A stretch of 64,000 nucleotides of DNA, from the NCBI GenBank assembly GCA_950295325.1, contig OX485804.1, forward strand, positions 33,046,001 through 33,110,000. The letters run 5' to 3'. The translations under genes and the position numbers were made by a program. This stretch comes from Polytrichum commune (taxonomy: Eukaryota; Streptophyta; Polytrichopsida; Polytrichales; Polytrichaceae). Numbering within the stretch: position 1 is the stretch's first letter; each line of letters begins with the position of its first letter. This document shows positions 11,573 through 24,220 of this stretch, one piece after another. Below the pieces are notes generated by a model. That model saw nothing but the letters and a program-made list of their open reading frames with translations. It did not search any database and had not been told where the DNA came from.

Positions 11573-13785
11573 TCTACCTTAGATAAGATCTCGAATTTGA
11601 GGCAATTGAGCACCTATCGATTTTCTAAACGAAGGGGACAAATGGATATATCTGCACCAGTCAATAAGCCTGGAAATCGACCTCGAATGCTTATGTGCTA
11701 CCTTTGTGGCCGTGAATTTGGCAGCAAAAGGTATTATTTCTTTGGAGAAATTTAAAAAAAAATATTAGTTCATGACAGATGAATATAGAACGATCAAAAT
11801 TCTAAAGCAGATTGTTCTACACACATTTACAAGGATTTCTTTTTGGTTTGGATTGATATCTTGTGGGATATTCAGTTTACCCATCCACATTCCACAATGT
11901 CAAAAGAAATGGCTAGCTGAAGAGGAAAAGAAACCCAAAAAAGAACGCCACCCTTTGCCTCCACCTCCTGCAGCTGAACAATCTATTAAGACAACCGGTG
12001 CTCAAATGGTTGATGACTTTAATAGCGAGTAAGTGCATGGATATATGAAAAAGTCTCTATCTCATGTACTTTACATTGATGTCACATTTGTTGTTGTCTA
12101 GCTGAACATAGATATATTGTAGTACTTCTATCACAAGGTTAGGATGTCCATTGATGCCAATCAAGACATTTGAAAGCTTCACATCAGACATTCATAACCT
12201 TACACATTGATGCAAAAACAAGATTCTAAAACTATTTTAAATGGTCTTACGGGCATTCTTTGAATGAATAAAATCATGAATACAATGGATTCTAGAGAAG
12301 AACTTCTTTGGCCGCAATCCAATACTATAAGAAGCCAAATAGAGAGGCCATCTTGCATCATGATACAGGGCATTTGCGGCTTTTGAGCAAAGTTTGGAAC
12401 AATGTCCACATTGTCAACGGCGTTTTGTGCCCAAGGCATTCAAGCATCACTCCAATGCATGTACTGCAACATGTCCGGCTAAGCCTGCTGGCACCAGTCT
12501 CATCGCCAACTCGCTTTCCAACAGGCTAGTACCGGGTGCAATCGCCGGATCCATGCATGGGAATGCAAGTGAGTGCATATCACTCTCTAGCTATGTCACT
12601 CATCCTTTGATAAAATTTGATATTTGTTCCTCAACAATGTCATATCAATTATCAAACAATTGAAACAACATGAATTGGATTTCATATTCTAGCATTTGTA
12701 TGGGCTTACACTAATTACATATTTGTGTGACACAGAAGCACCACCTCCAAAACTTCAAAAAAATATTGGTTTATATAGGTCGTCTATGAAAGAAAAGATC
12801 ATGGATGTGAGGTCACAAAGGGATGGAAATATTTTTGTGCCCTCTACCATAGATCACGTAAGATTATGGTTGTTGTCCCCAACGTTTTTCTCTTTCATAT
12901 ATTTCTATTGTGTAAGTATGTTCGTATGGACTTTGCTTAGATCATAAAGTGACATAAATGATCATCCTCATCCAGATGAACTGCCACTTTCTCTAAGAGG
13001 TTTGAAAGGAGATGCCCTCCTCTAATAATTATATACATTCTATTATACATAAAAACATATATGAAAAAATGTTTAAAATCAACAAACCCACAAAGTCGTG
13101 TTTTGATAGCAGGGCCAAAGCTCAAAGTCAAATAGTTTTTGTGACAATTGTGGGGCACAATATGAGCGGCCTAACTCCAACTTTTGCTCCCAATGTGGGA
13201 CCAAAAGGGCCGGTATGTGAACTTGTCGTTTCTTACTTGAACATGTTTAGAAAGCAAGGTTCTTATGGTTTTGAAAAACTAAATTGAACTTTGTGCAGTT
13301 TTTAAGGGCAACAACCCATGTTTTCCAAGTGAGTGAAAGTTTGTTTTGCTTCAAGTTGGCATGATTGTCAACCTTGTAATATATAGTGCCAATAAGTTGA
13401 ATGGATGTATGAATATCAAACATCAAAGGAGAAAACATCTTCCACTACAAATGTGGTGTCTTGTCTAGGTTTAAATAATGAAGCGTGTGCCCTCACGAGT
13501 GTAATTAATGCACGACATATATTATAAAGGGGCATTTCCTTATGGAATTGCGAAAAAACTCTTTCACAAGTTCCATGAAATCCCACAGGGTTCACGATGG
13601 TTGATGAGCCAAAATTGAATTCCCAAAACAAAGAATCACCGACACTAAGTGTGGTGCATGCCCAAAAGCCGGAAGGAAACTCAAAGACCAAACTACTAGA
13701 TCCTTGGGAAATAGATAAGGATGTTAAAATCGATAATGACGTTCCAATTGAGATTAAAATAAAGATGAAAATTCCCAAAAAATGA
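11573..13785 (+). CDS. C2HC zinc-finger protein with C-terminal zinc ribbon (zf-C2HC_2 family), six exons, 5' end open
   Basis: Model: 11573..11730, 11876..12028, 12393..12568, 12736..12857, 13113..13212, 13589..13785. The frame stays open through five GT-AG introns with matching phases (about 301 aa). The first finger spans the first intron: RPRMLMCYLCGREFGSK joins SLPIHIPQCQKKW, i.e. C-x2-C..H-x3-C. The second finger is EQCPHCQRRFVPKAFKHHSNAC. A zinc ribbon follows: CDNCGAQYERPNSNFCSQCG. The C-terminus is Lys/Asp-rich and ends PIEIKIKMKIPKK. The family includes animal ZNF474 and ZC2HC1; its molecular role is poorly known. ATG at 11642 (MDISAPVNKPGNRPRM) is one possible start, but the frame is open back to an AG acceptor at 11571-11572, so an upstream exon is likely. 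Expression is unproven. Confidence 0.75.
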
Positions 13786-16700
13786 TTTCATTGACAAATT
13801 ATTTCAACGATTATTTACATGAAACAAACACTAATTGATAATGTTGTTTGTGGTTGTCACATATGATGGTCTTATAATAAATGCCATAAGTAAGGTTGGT
13901 GAACGGTTGCAATGGATTTAAGAGGACATGTTTGAAAAGTCAATCTAGTATAAAAGACATGAAAAGTTAGTATAATTTGAAAGATATGAAAGGTCCGTAT
14001 GATATAAAAGATATGAAAGGTCAATAATGATTCATATTATTAGTTGCTAGATTTGTTAGATGTGAAAGGTTATAATAGATAAAAACAAATTTGATTCGAA
14101 ATTCCTCCAAGGGTTTTAAAAGTCTCCATGCACAATAGTATGTCAACAATTTAACCATATAAACCATAAATTTCTATAAGAAATATTTGGTTTCTACTAT
14201 TAAGGAAAGCTAAATCATCATCAACGACTCAACGGATCTTGAAGGTCAAAAAATTTGGTATTACGATATGCATGGAAAGCATGTTGAAATGTTACTAATC
14301 ATGCTAGACGGTTGGGACAAAAGTATCTCAAAGACCGAATGAAGAGAAATTGTTGTTTTTCATAATTGTAATGCATTCTAATCAGAATTTGTTGCAATGG
14401 TATCTTCAATAGACAAGAATATGCAACTTCATTTTAAGTTGGCTGAGAGATTCAACCTTCAACATATTAGGGACAGCTTACACCATGGACCATGAAGTCA
14501 GAGCATAGAAGATGGCCTTTTCCATGGTTTGGTTTCTTTAAGAACCATTTTACAAAGCCTTCGGGCCCCTCATTAGGTGTAGACCAAATGTGGACCAGGA
14601 GGAGTGACCATGCACCAAAATATGAATGTGTTGATTTTTTTAAATATATGCCCAAAAAAGGCAATTTTGAAAAGAAAAAAAAGGAAAAAAAAACTTTGAT
14701 CATACTCTTGTCTTCTCTTGTCTTCATCTTCTCTTCCAAAAAAAACATATTCATTAAAATTTTATTATAACAACATTTCTCTATCATGGGCCCTTGTCTT
14801 TTTCTACTAGTGCACCTCTTTTTCCTCTCCCATTGCAAAACACGGTGGACCATGTCAGTGGGTAATGTAGGCCTTAAAATATGTCTTTGGGGACCTCGAA
14901 TTCCATGATGACTCTAACATTTTTTCCTTGGTGTAAATTAAAGTGGTCCTGGGACGAATTCAACAGCCAATCACATATTTTATAGAGCCTTGGGACGACT
15001 TCATGGTCCATGATGTACAACACCCCCTTAGACTTCAACGCAACATAATTAATAACTTAAGAATCTTGTGAACGCCCTTGATGTGGTCTACAACAATGTC
15101 CTGAAAGAGTTTGATTTGCAGTGATGTGTTAAAGGCCCTAGTTACGTGGAAGATTAGCCTAGGATCTATGTTATCACTTATGCTCCATGGGCCCTTTTGA
15201 AATTCTTCCATCATGGTGGTTTGTTCTCGGTTACTCTAGCAGTTAAATTTGTTCAATTTGTACCCCACAAATCCCCCCCCCCAAAAAATATTATTAATGA
15301 AAAATTATTGAATATATTTGTAAAATTAAATAAAAGAAAGAAAGAAAGAATCATGCTCTTTGAAAGGAGATTCCAATGCACTAGAATATGCCTTCTTTAT
15401 ATTTGAATTGTGTATGCAAAATTTATAAGGATTCTATGTTTTATTAGTAAATAATTTAGAACCATAAGGAGAACATGATGTTTAAGACATTAACATTTTT
15501 CAAACCGCTATGTACTTTATGAATCCTAGTTTTGGGTGGGATGATGATTCCAACATCCTCTATCTTAGGTGACCTTATTTGTTTGGGTAATCAAGCTATG
15601 CCACGTGTTTAGTTATTTGAGTTCAACTTTAGATTTTGGAACCAATGTTTTGTTCATTTTGTTTGGTCAATCTTGAGAATTCCTTAAAGGCTGACAAATT
15701 TTTCAAAAAAAAGTCTAGTTTCGTTAATACTGATAAGTTTCTATGGCATGCAATGTGGTGTTGTAACAATTCCATCAAAACGCATGTGTGTTGTAACCCT
15801 CAAACACCATATGAAAGGAAATTGATTTAAAGTCCAAGAAAGTAAAGCATGTATTTGTTGAGAATGACCACTACCAAGGACACAAGTGTTATGAGAGTGG
15901 AAGGGGGGGGATAATACATCATATTGTATGTATTTAGGATACATATCCTTGTGATATACTAAGATACGTGATCTATGTTACTGGAATTGGTGTGATAACA
16001 ATTTACACTGAATTTGTTGGTATAGAATACCATTACAACTTGTTGAATGAACCAAGCTATTTAAAGTGGTTGGATTTCTTGATTTTTATTCACCTTCAAA
16101 ACGGGACAAATTATACCATGTACATACTAGGACTAGTGACTAGCCACACCAGTGGGAGAGTTTGAGGAGAGTCTCCACTTGATAGGGGTTCTTGTCTTGT
16201 ATGCACTGGCAAAATTGCAATATGTTATATCCAATGAGAAACACTATGAATAGGATAAAATTTCTCATTGGTAGCAATCAATTTTAAGAAAGAGATGCAT
16301 TTTCCCTATCAAGAGGGACTCCTCTTTTTGCCTAGGACCAGCAATTGGCCCTAGTGTGGGCATGGTTTTAGTATATTACACTATCTAACCAATGCGGGCA
16401 CTTTACTTGCAAAAAGTAAATAGTTTTTCATGTCATGTCAACTTCCTCATGTATTCCAACCATCCACTAAGAGAAATGCGGCACCCGCACTCAAGAAAGC
16501 AATTGTTGTTTGCCAAAGTTGATAAGGTACTAAGTTACAATGGATGTTGGACTGGAAGGGTTTTTGTGTGGTCCTTAACCCTTAAAGGACACATTGTCTC
16601 AATATACAACCATATACACACTTTATAAGAGCCTTGCAAAGCTAAGATATCATATTTTATATATTTACAGGGTTGAATCCTTATCTTATATATTGTCTTA

Positions 16701-17898
16701 TCTTTTTTGCAAACTAAAAATATATTCATAATTGATGATCAAAACATAACATGTGTTATTTGCATCCAAGGGCACCCATGTTGCATATTTGAACTTAAAT
16801 CTCCAATATCCAATCAAGAATTCAACCAGTTCAAAAATTGCACTTGAAGGATAAGTTGATTTGAGGTAGGTTTGATTTTGACATAATTAGCTTAAAATGG
16901 AAGGTTGCAGCTCAAATACATGTTTTGTGCTTGGAGAGGCCCGGTCTAGGCCACTTAGACACTTAAGGGTTAAGGTAGAAGCACTAAATTCCGTCAGTGA
17001 TGCCAATTTTGACACATATTCTTTTTCTTCCAAAAGTGGGCAACTACATACTTCAACATCAACACCAACCATACCATTTTGAAACCTAAAAACATAGCTC
17101 ATTGGTTGAAGGACACTATTCGGTTTTTTTTTGGGGGGGTGTTTGTGGCTGTGAGCATTTCATGTGATCTTCATATCGTTGTGCTCATAACGTGATTGCC
17201 AATCAAAATAGAATGATGGATCCTTTGCCTAGCTTAGGTAAGGGATCATCAATGCTCCAAGTGTCCACAGTTTTTGATACCACTAGGGTATGAGTATTTG
17301 ACAATATTTTTGTTTTCAATACCATTCGGGTCAAACATACCATACAAGTTCCTTCATACCTCTGGTAAAATTGCCCTAGTACTAATATGCTTTGAAACGT
17401 AATAAACCCAACAACAAACTCGGATATACAAAGATTCTCTCACCTTGACATACGCATCAAATTTCAAAGCTTTGATTGATAATACGATGTCAATACCCAC
17501 AAGTAAGCTTCTTCTTCTTTTCTTTTCATACCATTATGGATGATGGTGATTAGTGATACCACGCATTCATGTGTACACCAAACCAACACTTGAAATCTAC
17601 CTTGTTTCCAACATGGAGCCAAAGTTCATTGTGAGGCTTCAATTCAAAGTTTACCGTAGTCCTCGGATGGTTTAGGGCAAATCTTTGTCAAATTAATATT
17701 TTGTTTTGCTTTTGAGGCTCCATTTTCGACAATGAAATACTCTGGTAGTTTCCACTTTCCCTTTTAGCCCAACGAGGTTGTTTCACAACCAACAACCAAT
17801 CAAAAAAATCCCCAAATAGCATAATTAACTCCAAAACCGACATGGTTACTCCGGTGTGGTGTGGTGTGGTGTGGTGTTTGTGGATGATGATATGTTGG
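13786..17898. other. Intergenic, AT-rich, no recognised gene
   Basis: Holds short imperfect repeats of a GATATGAAAGGTC-like motif (13924-14062), a C10 tract at 15273-15282 and the hairpin element listed at 16164. The long ORFs here have no family likeness I recognise. Confidence 0.5.
16164..16324. mobile_element. Small MITE-like hairpin element
   Basis: GAGGAGAGTCTCCACTTGATAGGGG at the left faces CCCTATCAAGAGGGACTCCTC at the right (imperfect inverted ends). An inner pair, CCAATGAGAAA and TTTCTCATTGG, continues the fold, so the 161 bp could form one long hairpin. No target duplication was identified. Confidence 0.6.
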
Positions 17899-20800
17899 TC
17901 AAGGGAATTCTCGGGCATAGGGCATGAAGGAGCCTTGTGCTTCTCGCTCTCGACGCTCAGCCGTCACCTGCATGGCCCAACAATGAATGTGTTATTTTTA
18001 AAGTCCATGATACTTTGGGGAAGCTAGACTTCTTCTAAGGGTACGTGGGCCTAATTCGGTTACTAAGGTAGGGGTGGCAATTTCCGTGCGGGTCCTAAAG
18101 TCGACCCCTAGGGTCGGAAGCACCTATCTAGGTGTTTTTACCGTTCACAGCACTGCCAACATTTCATTGGTTGCCAGCGGTCGGTTTTAGAAATCCACCC
18201 AGTGGATATACCACGTACCCTATGTGCGAGTGTTGGTCACTCTACAAGGCTTCCTTTAAAATTTTGTAGGAAATCATAGACATGCTAGAAAATTTTGATT
18301 TTTTCATAGTTGCTCTTGCACCAGCTTTGTGGAGCGCTCAAAATTTATTAAAAAATAATTTCAGCATCCCAACTAGGCACATCTGAAATTTGGACGGAAA
18401 TTGCCACCCCTACGACCGGACACCACCTTCAAGGTCGGTATGCATGTGGCCCTATTGTGGGCACTTCCCAACGTCTACGGAGATTCTTGGCATTTGGATG
18501 GGGGGTTTAGAATTGGCCCCATCGGATTCGCGGTCGTAAATTAGGAGGTTGTTGTTTCCAATTTCGGATTCGTAGTTCAGACGGCGCAAAAAACAAAAGT
18601 ATCAGAAAAGGTTGAAGTGAAAAAATATGTCATCTTTTCTTAAGCAATCGCAAAGGTTGCAGTTTTAGTTCACCGTTGAACCCTAGAACGATGTTGTTTA
18701 TGTTGTGAGCACGTAGTCTGATCTCATCATAACACATGCATTTTGGGTGTCCATTTCTTACCTACAAGCCTTGCCATAGGTATTCCAAGGTTCATAGTCA
18801 ACATAATCTAGGGCGTGGGGGGGGGGGAGGTTATGCGATCATTCACTAAAAGAGAGAATCTATGCTTTTGAAATCAATAACATACTCCTATGAGCCCCAA
18901 AAGTTGGAATGGAAAATAGTCACCGCTTCCGGAACTTGGAATGGCTAGTTATCTTGTCCCAAGTACATGTTTGAAGCATATACTTACCTGTCGCAATTTG
19001 TCTTGAATGTAAAACTCGAAGGGAGTTTGCTTTGCCTGCACTCCACAAACATGAAAACCGTTCATCTTCGAATTTCAATCAACCAATATCATTCATGTAA
19101 ACATCAAGAGCTGCCAAACTCTACTCAACATAGTTGCTAAAATGATGCTCTCAAAAGTTTTATAATTAAGGACTTCATTTTCAGATGGCCGTCTTACGGC
19201 CAAGGTCAAACAAATCCTCTTCATTTCACTAGAATCAAGAATTCTGACACCACTTGAACTCTCCTTCTACGTTACAGTACAAACCGTCAGAACTAGACCA
19301 TGAATTCCTCCTACCAGACCATGAGCTTTTGCGAGACTTTAAAGAATAACTCTATTGAAACCACTCTTGAGTATTGTTCTTAAGGCCGATACCCCGAACC
19401 CAAACTTATTGCAATCTATCCATAAGTATGTTTCCGTTCCGATATTTACAAATCGCCAAATTTTTAACAAACCTAAAAATCATATCAATAGATTTATAGA
19501 GCATGCCGAAGTAGTACGGTAATAATCATTTTGTGTATTTGCCTAGTGAATTGGTTGGGATAATAACCTGCATTTCTTTGGAAAGGTAGTAGTGTTTGAA
19601 TCCATGGTCCATGGCTCGTTTGAGCCGTTGGGTCCTATGATCTTGAACTTGCATCGGCAAGCGGTGAAGCGCTTCCTTTATGTCGAAATCCATCATTTCA
19701 TCATATAGGTCATCATATCGGAGACCTTCCCAAGGTAAAACATATGTGAGTGTTTTTTTAAAAGCAAACAATGAAAACATATCAAAGTAGTTGGACAATG
19801 CACATTCGCTTGAGTGTGATGGGATTCATGGCTCAAAATATTAACCCACAAATGCCCAACGTGCTCGTTCTAGGTTTTCGTGCTAAGTTTTTTATATTAT
19901 ACACCTCTACATAATCAACTTCTTTAGTCGGCCTTGTAGATTGTGGTCCCTATTGGTATCGTTCAATTCATCTTGTAGCACTATCCTAATTGTCAAGGGG
20001 ATCAATCGGAAGTTCAAAATATGCATCGTAGATACACATAGATTGTGTAATCTAAAGTCAGTAATACCTTGACCAGTTTAGACAATCACTTTTTCTAGAG
20101 CTTATCAATTGAACAATTTACATTTTTGTGGCCCAATTAAGTAGATTTTAGGTTGACCCCGCCATCCGAAATTGGGGAACAACCAAACAAACCAATAACT
20201 TCTGTGGTCTCCCTAATAATGGTGACACATTTTGATAAATTTGTTAAATGTAGTGAATTTTAGATATTTGACTTCATTGAAGTGCTCACTATGATGTGCT
20301 TGAGGATTTTCTCTTCTTTTGTAAAGAGATGAAGGAAGTTGAAGGCAAAAATCACGTTCTTATAGTGCAAATAATCATGGATCAATAAAGGTGAATGATA
20401 AGACATGGAAACCTTAATACTTTGTTAGCTTGCAATATCATCATGCACCCTATAACTCATGATGCACTTATAACATGTGTAAGCATTTAGGCATGAGAAT
20501 TGTTTCTTGTCATGATTTGGTATTTCAAACATGTCCTCAAAATTTTACCTTCCAATGCCCATACTTTCAAAAATATATCAGGTATACATTTGATAAACAT
20601 GGATAACCACTCTCTAATACCTTGTCCTTATACTTAATTGGTTTAAGTTAGACATTAATTATCAAAAAAAAAATTGGTATGGCAATAAACATCAAAGAGG
20701 TTTATTATGCTTGCCAAATAGATAGTAAACATGTGACATTGCATGTCCATTTGGATGATTGGTAATCTTGATACATTCAATAATTTCCTTGATTTGTAAT

Positions 20801-21236
20801 CGACAAAGAGTCTATTACAACCCTACAACCTCACATTTCAACATCGATCTCACTTTGATTCAGTCATATCAAACTACAACATGGGATCAATGTCTACCAA
20901 ACATAGGGTTGCAATTTTGATTACGTGTTTCTATACTTTATTGTAGTAAGACCTAAAAGGTCAACTATTATGAGTTGAAACTTGGACGTTGAACAAATCA
21001 TCATATTATTATTCAGTGATCATGGAAAACATATTGAACTCAAGAGGGTTTGTATCAATAATGACTCTCAACATTAAATGATGGTCACTTTCATTTGGAG
21101 AAATTTGGAAGATCATGTAGCAAATTATTGACAATTATTGACAATTGAATTACATCCAAACTTTACCATATTTTTTGAGTTCTTTGGCAACCTTGGCTTG
21201 ATATCGAATGGCACACCAATCAAAAGAAGAACCCAT
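17899..21236 (-). CDS. Mitochondrial cytochrome bc1 complex subunit 7 (QCR7/UQCRB-like), diverged
   Basis: Matrix-side subunit of respiratory complex III, needed for assembly around cytochrome b. Model: complement of 17899..17967, 18988..19035, 19568..19725, 21167..21236 (114 aa; family about 120). The family signature GLRYDDLYD..D.KEALxRLP....RxQRLxRAMD...KHxYL is clear in the second exon. QTPFEFYIQD in the third matches the usual QTPFRSYLQD, and the fourth ends in ERREREAQG. All phases fit and splice sites are GT-AG. The first exon joins LKKYG to LRYDD. The start is uncertain: ATG at 21236 (MGSSFDW) gives normal length, but the frame is open further up, to another ATG at 21338. The C-terminus (SFMPYAREFP) and several core positions differ from the strongly conserved plant protein, so this may be a diverged paralogue. 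Intron 3 carries a hAT-like MITE. Confidence 0.75.
18068..18413. mobile_element. hAT-like MITE with perfect 20-bp inverted ends
   Basis: GTAGGGGTGGCAATTTCCGT at 18068 is exactly mirrored by ACGGAAATTGCCACCCCTAC ending at 18413. TAGGGGTGGCAA is a common terminus of plant hAT-type MITEs. It sits in intron 3 of the QCR7-like gene, inside an older repeat: CTAATTCGGTTACT before it and ACCGGACACC after it are continuous in related sequence at 21492 and 33006. A clean 8-bp target duplication is not visible. Confidence 0.85.
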
Positions 21237-22916
21237 GGCCTTTTGTATTGCATCCGCGCATTTCTCGGCCCAAACATAACGATGGCCCATTGTGGCTTGA
21301 AGAAAGTCCGCAAATTTGCACTTCTCTCTATGGCGCAATCAAGCACAAACACCACAAGTATAATTTCACGAAAAACCAATCAAACTTTTGCTCTCAACTT
21401 CCTCATTTGCATGTTTGTCACCCAAGATCTGCAATAGTATTGACATGGCCAAGGTTTATCCACACAAGTGTCTTATTAAGGTAAGCATGCCCTAATTCGG
21501 TTACTTATCTTAACCGGACGCCTATATCATGAGTGGTGTGTTATTGGGCATAGCTCTAGAAATAGACACCAAAAAGGCATGTGTTTAAATGAGATTGGAC
21601 AATGTGCTCAAATTCTATCCCTTATTCTAAGTTCAATAATCAACTTGATTGAGGAGACCGGTATGACCATTTAAGGAGAACGGAAATTTTCAATTCAATG
21701 AATAAGATAATCATACGAGCTCGAAGGCATCATGAAGAAAATGGGCTATGCCCTTGACTTGGATTCATTAACCACCTTTTGCTTCCTAATCGCATGTTCA
21801 TTAGGGGAGGAGTAAACTCAAAAGGTGCCCACAAGTTTGGTCCCAAAAAAGGATTTTCTCTAATATTTTGTCTTCAAAACTCAAATGAAAATGAGGTTCG
21901 GCTCAAAGGTACTAGAAACTGGAACCACTAAATTGTTGGCACGTTAGGGTGTGGACTTGTCATGGTGTAGTCCTCTAGTATTTGTGATGTTGCCGTGACC
22001 CCCACTATGTACTTTCGGAGTCACATTGGCAAGGTTGAGTACGCTAAGCACGACTCCATTGGCTCGGACCCATGGTTCAAAACCATGTGGCACCTTATGT
22101 GCCATTTGAGCTCATGGGTACGCCCTTGTACAACAAGGCTTGGGATATTAAGAATTTGTTTTTTTGGTTATTACAAGGGTAGCAACCTTTTGAGTCCATT
22201 CCTCCCCTAATGTGATATCTTAGGAGAAGTGCATGAACATGAAGGGGGGAAAGTAACCATTCCATACTCGTTCACATTATGTGGGTCCCTATAGATTGAT
22301 TGAAACTTTCTAACTAGCACATTGCTTGTGACGCAACAAACGCTAACATAGGATAGTGAACTTTTGATATTCCAGGTTAATGGCATCATCATACAACATC
22401 ATTTTGGTTTGTTCTAATTACAAGGGATTCAAAAGCTCTATTTTTATTTTATTTTTTATGTGTTTTTGGGTCTCAAGTTGTGATGTAACCATTGGAAACC
22501 TCTAAATTTGTCCCAAATGTGTACATCATCAACATTGTTTTCATATTGATTCAACCATAGTACACTGCAACATCAAATCAACAACGACACAAACATACTA
22601 GGGTTGTGATTTCACTCCTTTGTTTCCATGCTTTATGATTGTTGCAATAGCTTAGCATGTTGAATGATAAGTTGAATATCAACATTGAACAACACATGAG
22701 ATAAATGTTGAATTAGGGTAACCAACTCAACATTAAATGTGTGGTCACTTGCATTTTGATTTGACCTCCTTCAACAAGGTTGGGTTTCATGCACTCTCGT
22801 CGCCAATTTGTGGAGAAGCCCCCCCCCCCCCCCGGTGGTTGCTATATTACACTTCTTAACCTACCCTTTATGTCCTCTTTTCATGCCCTTTCCAAAAGCC
22901 CCAACTAGCTACTCAG

Positions 22917-23182
22917 GTATGTGAGCCTAAATTGGACACATCTTGTAAATTGTTAACAATGTAAAATTGTCTTAGACTTTCATTCTAAAATGAATAGCGT
23001 AGTACCTTTACTACTTCAGTGATTTTGTAGATGAATCAATTTTATAATTTTCTTTTAAATCCGGAAATCCCCAATTCAAAGAAAAAAAAATCCAAAATTT
23101 TCAATTTTAATTTTTGAGTTTTTGAAATACAATTACCAAACATTTCGGTTTTAAAATTGGTGTATGTTTTAGGCTCACATAC
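22917..23182. mobile_element. MITE-like element with perfect 15-bp inverted ends
   Basis: GTATGTGAGCCTAAA at 22917 is exactly mirrored by TTTAGGCTCACATAC ending at 23182. The 266 bp between contain no coding frame and are very AT-rich. A target duplication is not obvious. The rest of 21237-24138 holds a C15 tract (22819-22833) and no recognised gene. Confidence 0.75.
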
Positions 23183-24138
23183 TTCAATCAAGATTGCATA
23201 CTCAACCATCACATTTCAACGAGCTTTTGAATGATTCTAGGTAACCACTTTGATCAGTTTGGTTACAACACATGGCTTCTCAACCACAAGTAATGTAGAA
23301 GGGTCTTAAACAAATTTTTCTTACAATTAGCCTGACACTTCTCTTAGGATAGTAAACACATGTTAAGTTCACGATGATTAGCAAACTCCAAATCGAAGCC
23401 ATAGTCATTTTCTTCAGGATTTTTGAAGCTCGTATGAATATCTTTTTCATCTCAAATAGACTAGGTATTCTCTTTTCTTCTTAAATTATCATAAAAAGCT
23501 CTACCTTGATATTGATTATTGAAACTACAAAAGAGTATTTGGCAAAGCAAAGCAGATGAAACAATGGGTTTGAGTTTATGAGAAGTAAGACAAAGTCACC
23601 CAAGTTTTCTTGATGCTTATATTACTATACACAAAGAGTGGTGCCGGACTAATGAAAACCGACGTTTTAGCATGACCTACTTGGATGGACAGCCCAAACT
23701 AACCTTGCATAGACCAATCCACGATTTAGGTGAGTAGGTCCCATGTGCATACCCTATTTTAGATCCAAAATTTCTCTCAAAGTTTGAGAGGTGAAAAAAT
23801 GAGGTCCCAAAATTTCAACCAACTTTAATTATAGGCTCCGATACAAATACAAGGAACTAACTAGCACTTCACATTAAGCTTTCTCAAAGAAGGATCAAAC
23901 CTACGGTTTCATCCCTCTTTTGAAAGACTTTACAAATAATCCTCAAACCTACCAAATTATGAACCCATAATTTATCATCCTTTAAAAGCATGTTCTTGAA
24001 TCCACACCTAACCACAAATTACTCAATCATACTTGTCCAATGAAAACAAGTCACCAGATTTAGCCCAATAATTAAATTCCACGATATGTAATAAAGAAAT
24101 ATATATATATATATTACATATTGGGTAGTGGTCATCAA

Positions 24139-24220
24139 GTGCTCGTGCCGGAGTGGTTATCGGGCATGACTAGAAATCATGTGGGCTCTGCCCGCGCAGG
24201 TTCGAATCCTGCCGAGCACG
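24139..24220 (+). tRNA. tRNA-Ser (anticodon AGA)
   Basis: An 82-nt type II tRNA. The acceptor stem GTGCTCG pairs with CGAGCAC, followed by discriminator G. The anticodon stem CATGA/TCATG encloses the loop CTAGAAA, giving anticodon AGA (IGA after modification, reading UCU, UCC, UCA). The long variable arm GTGGGCTCTGCCCGC folds on itself, and the T arm GCAGGTTCGAATCCTGC is canonical. No intron. A CAA motif lies just upstream (24135-24137), AT-repeat DNA lies further up, and a T5 tract at 24231 can end Pol III transcription. Confidence 0.97.

Noticed and set aside
17852-17878. TGGTG microsatellite
   Set aside because: Simple sequence repeat of ordinary length, with no further context.
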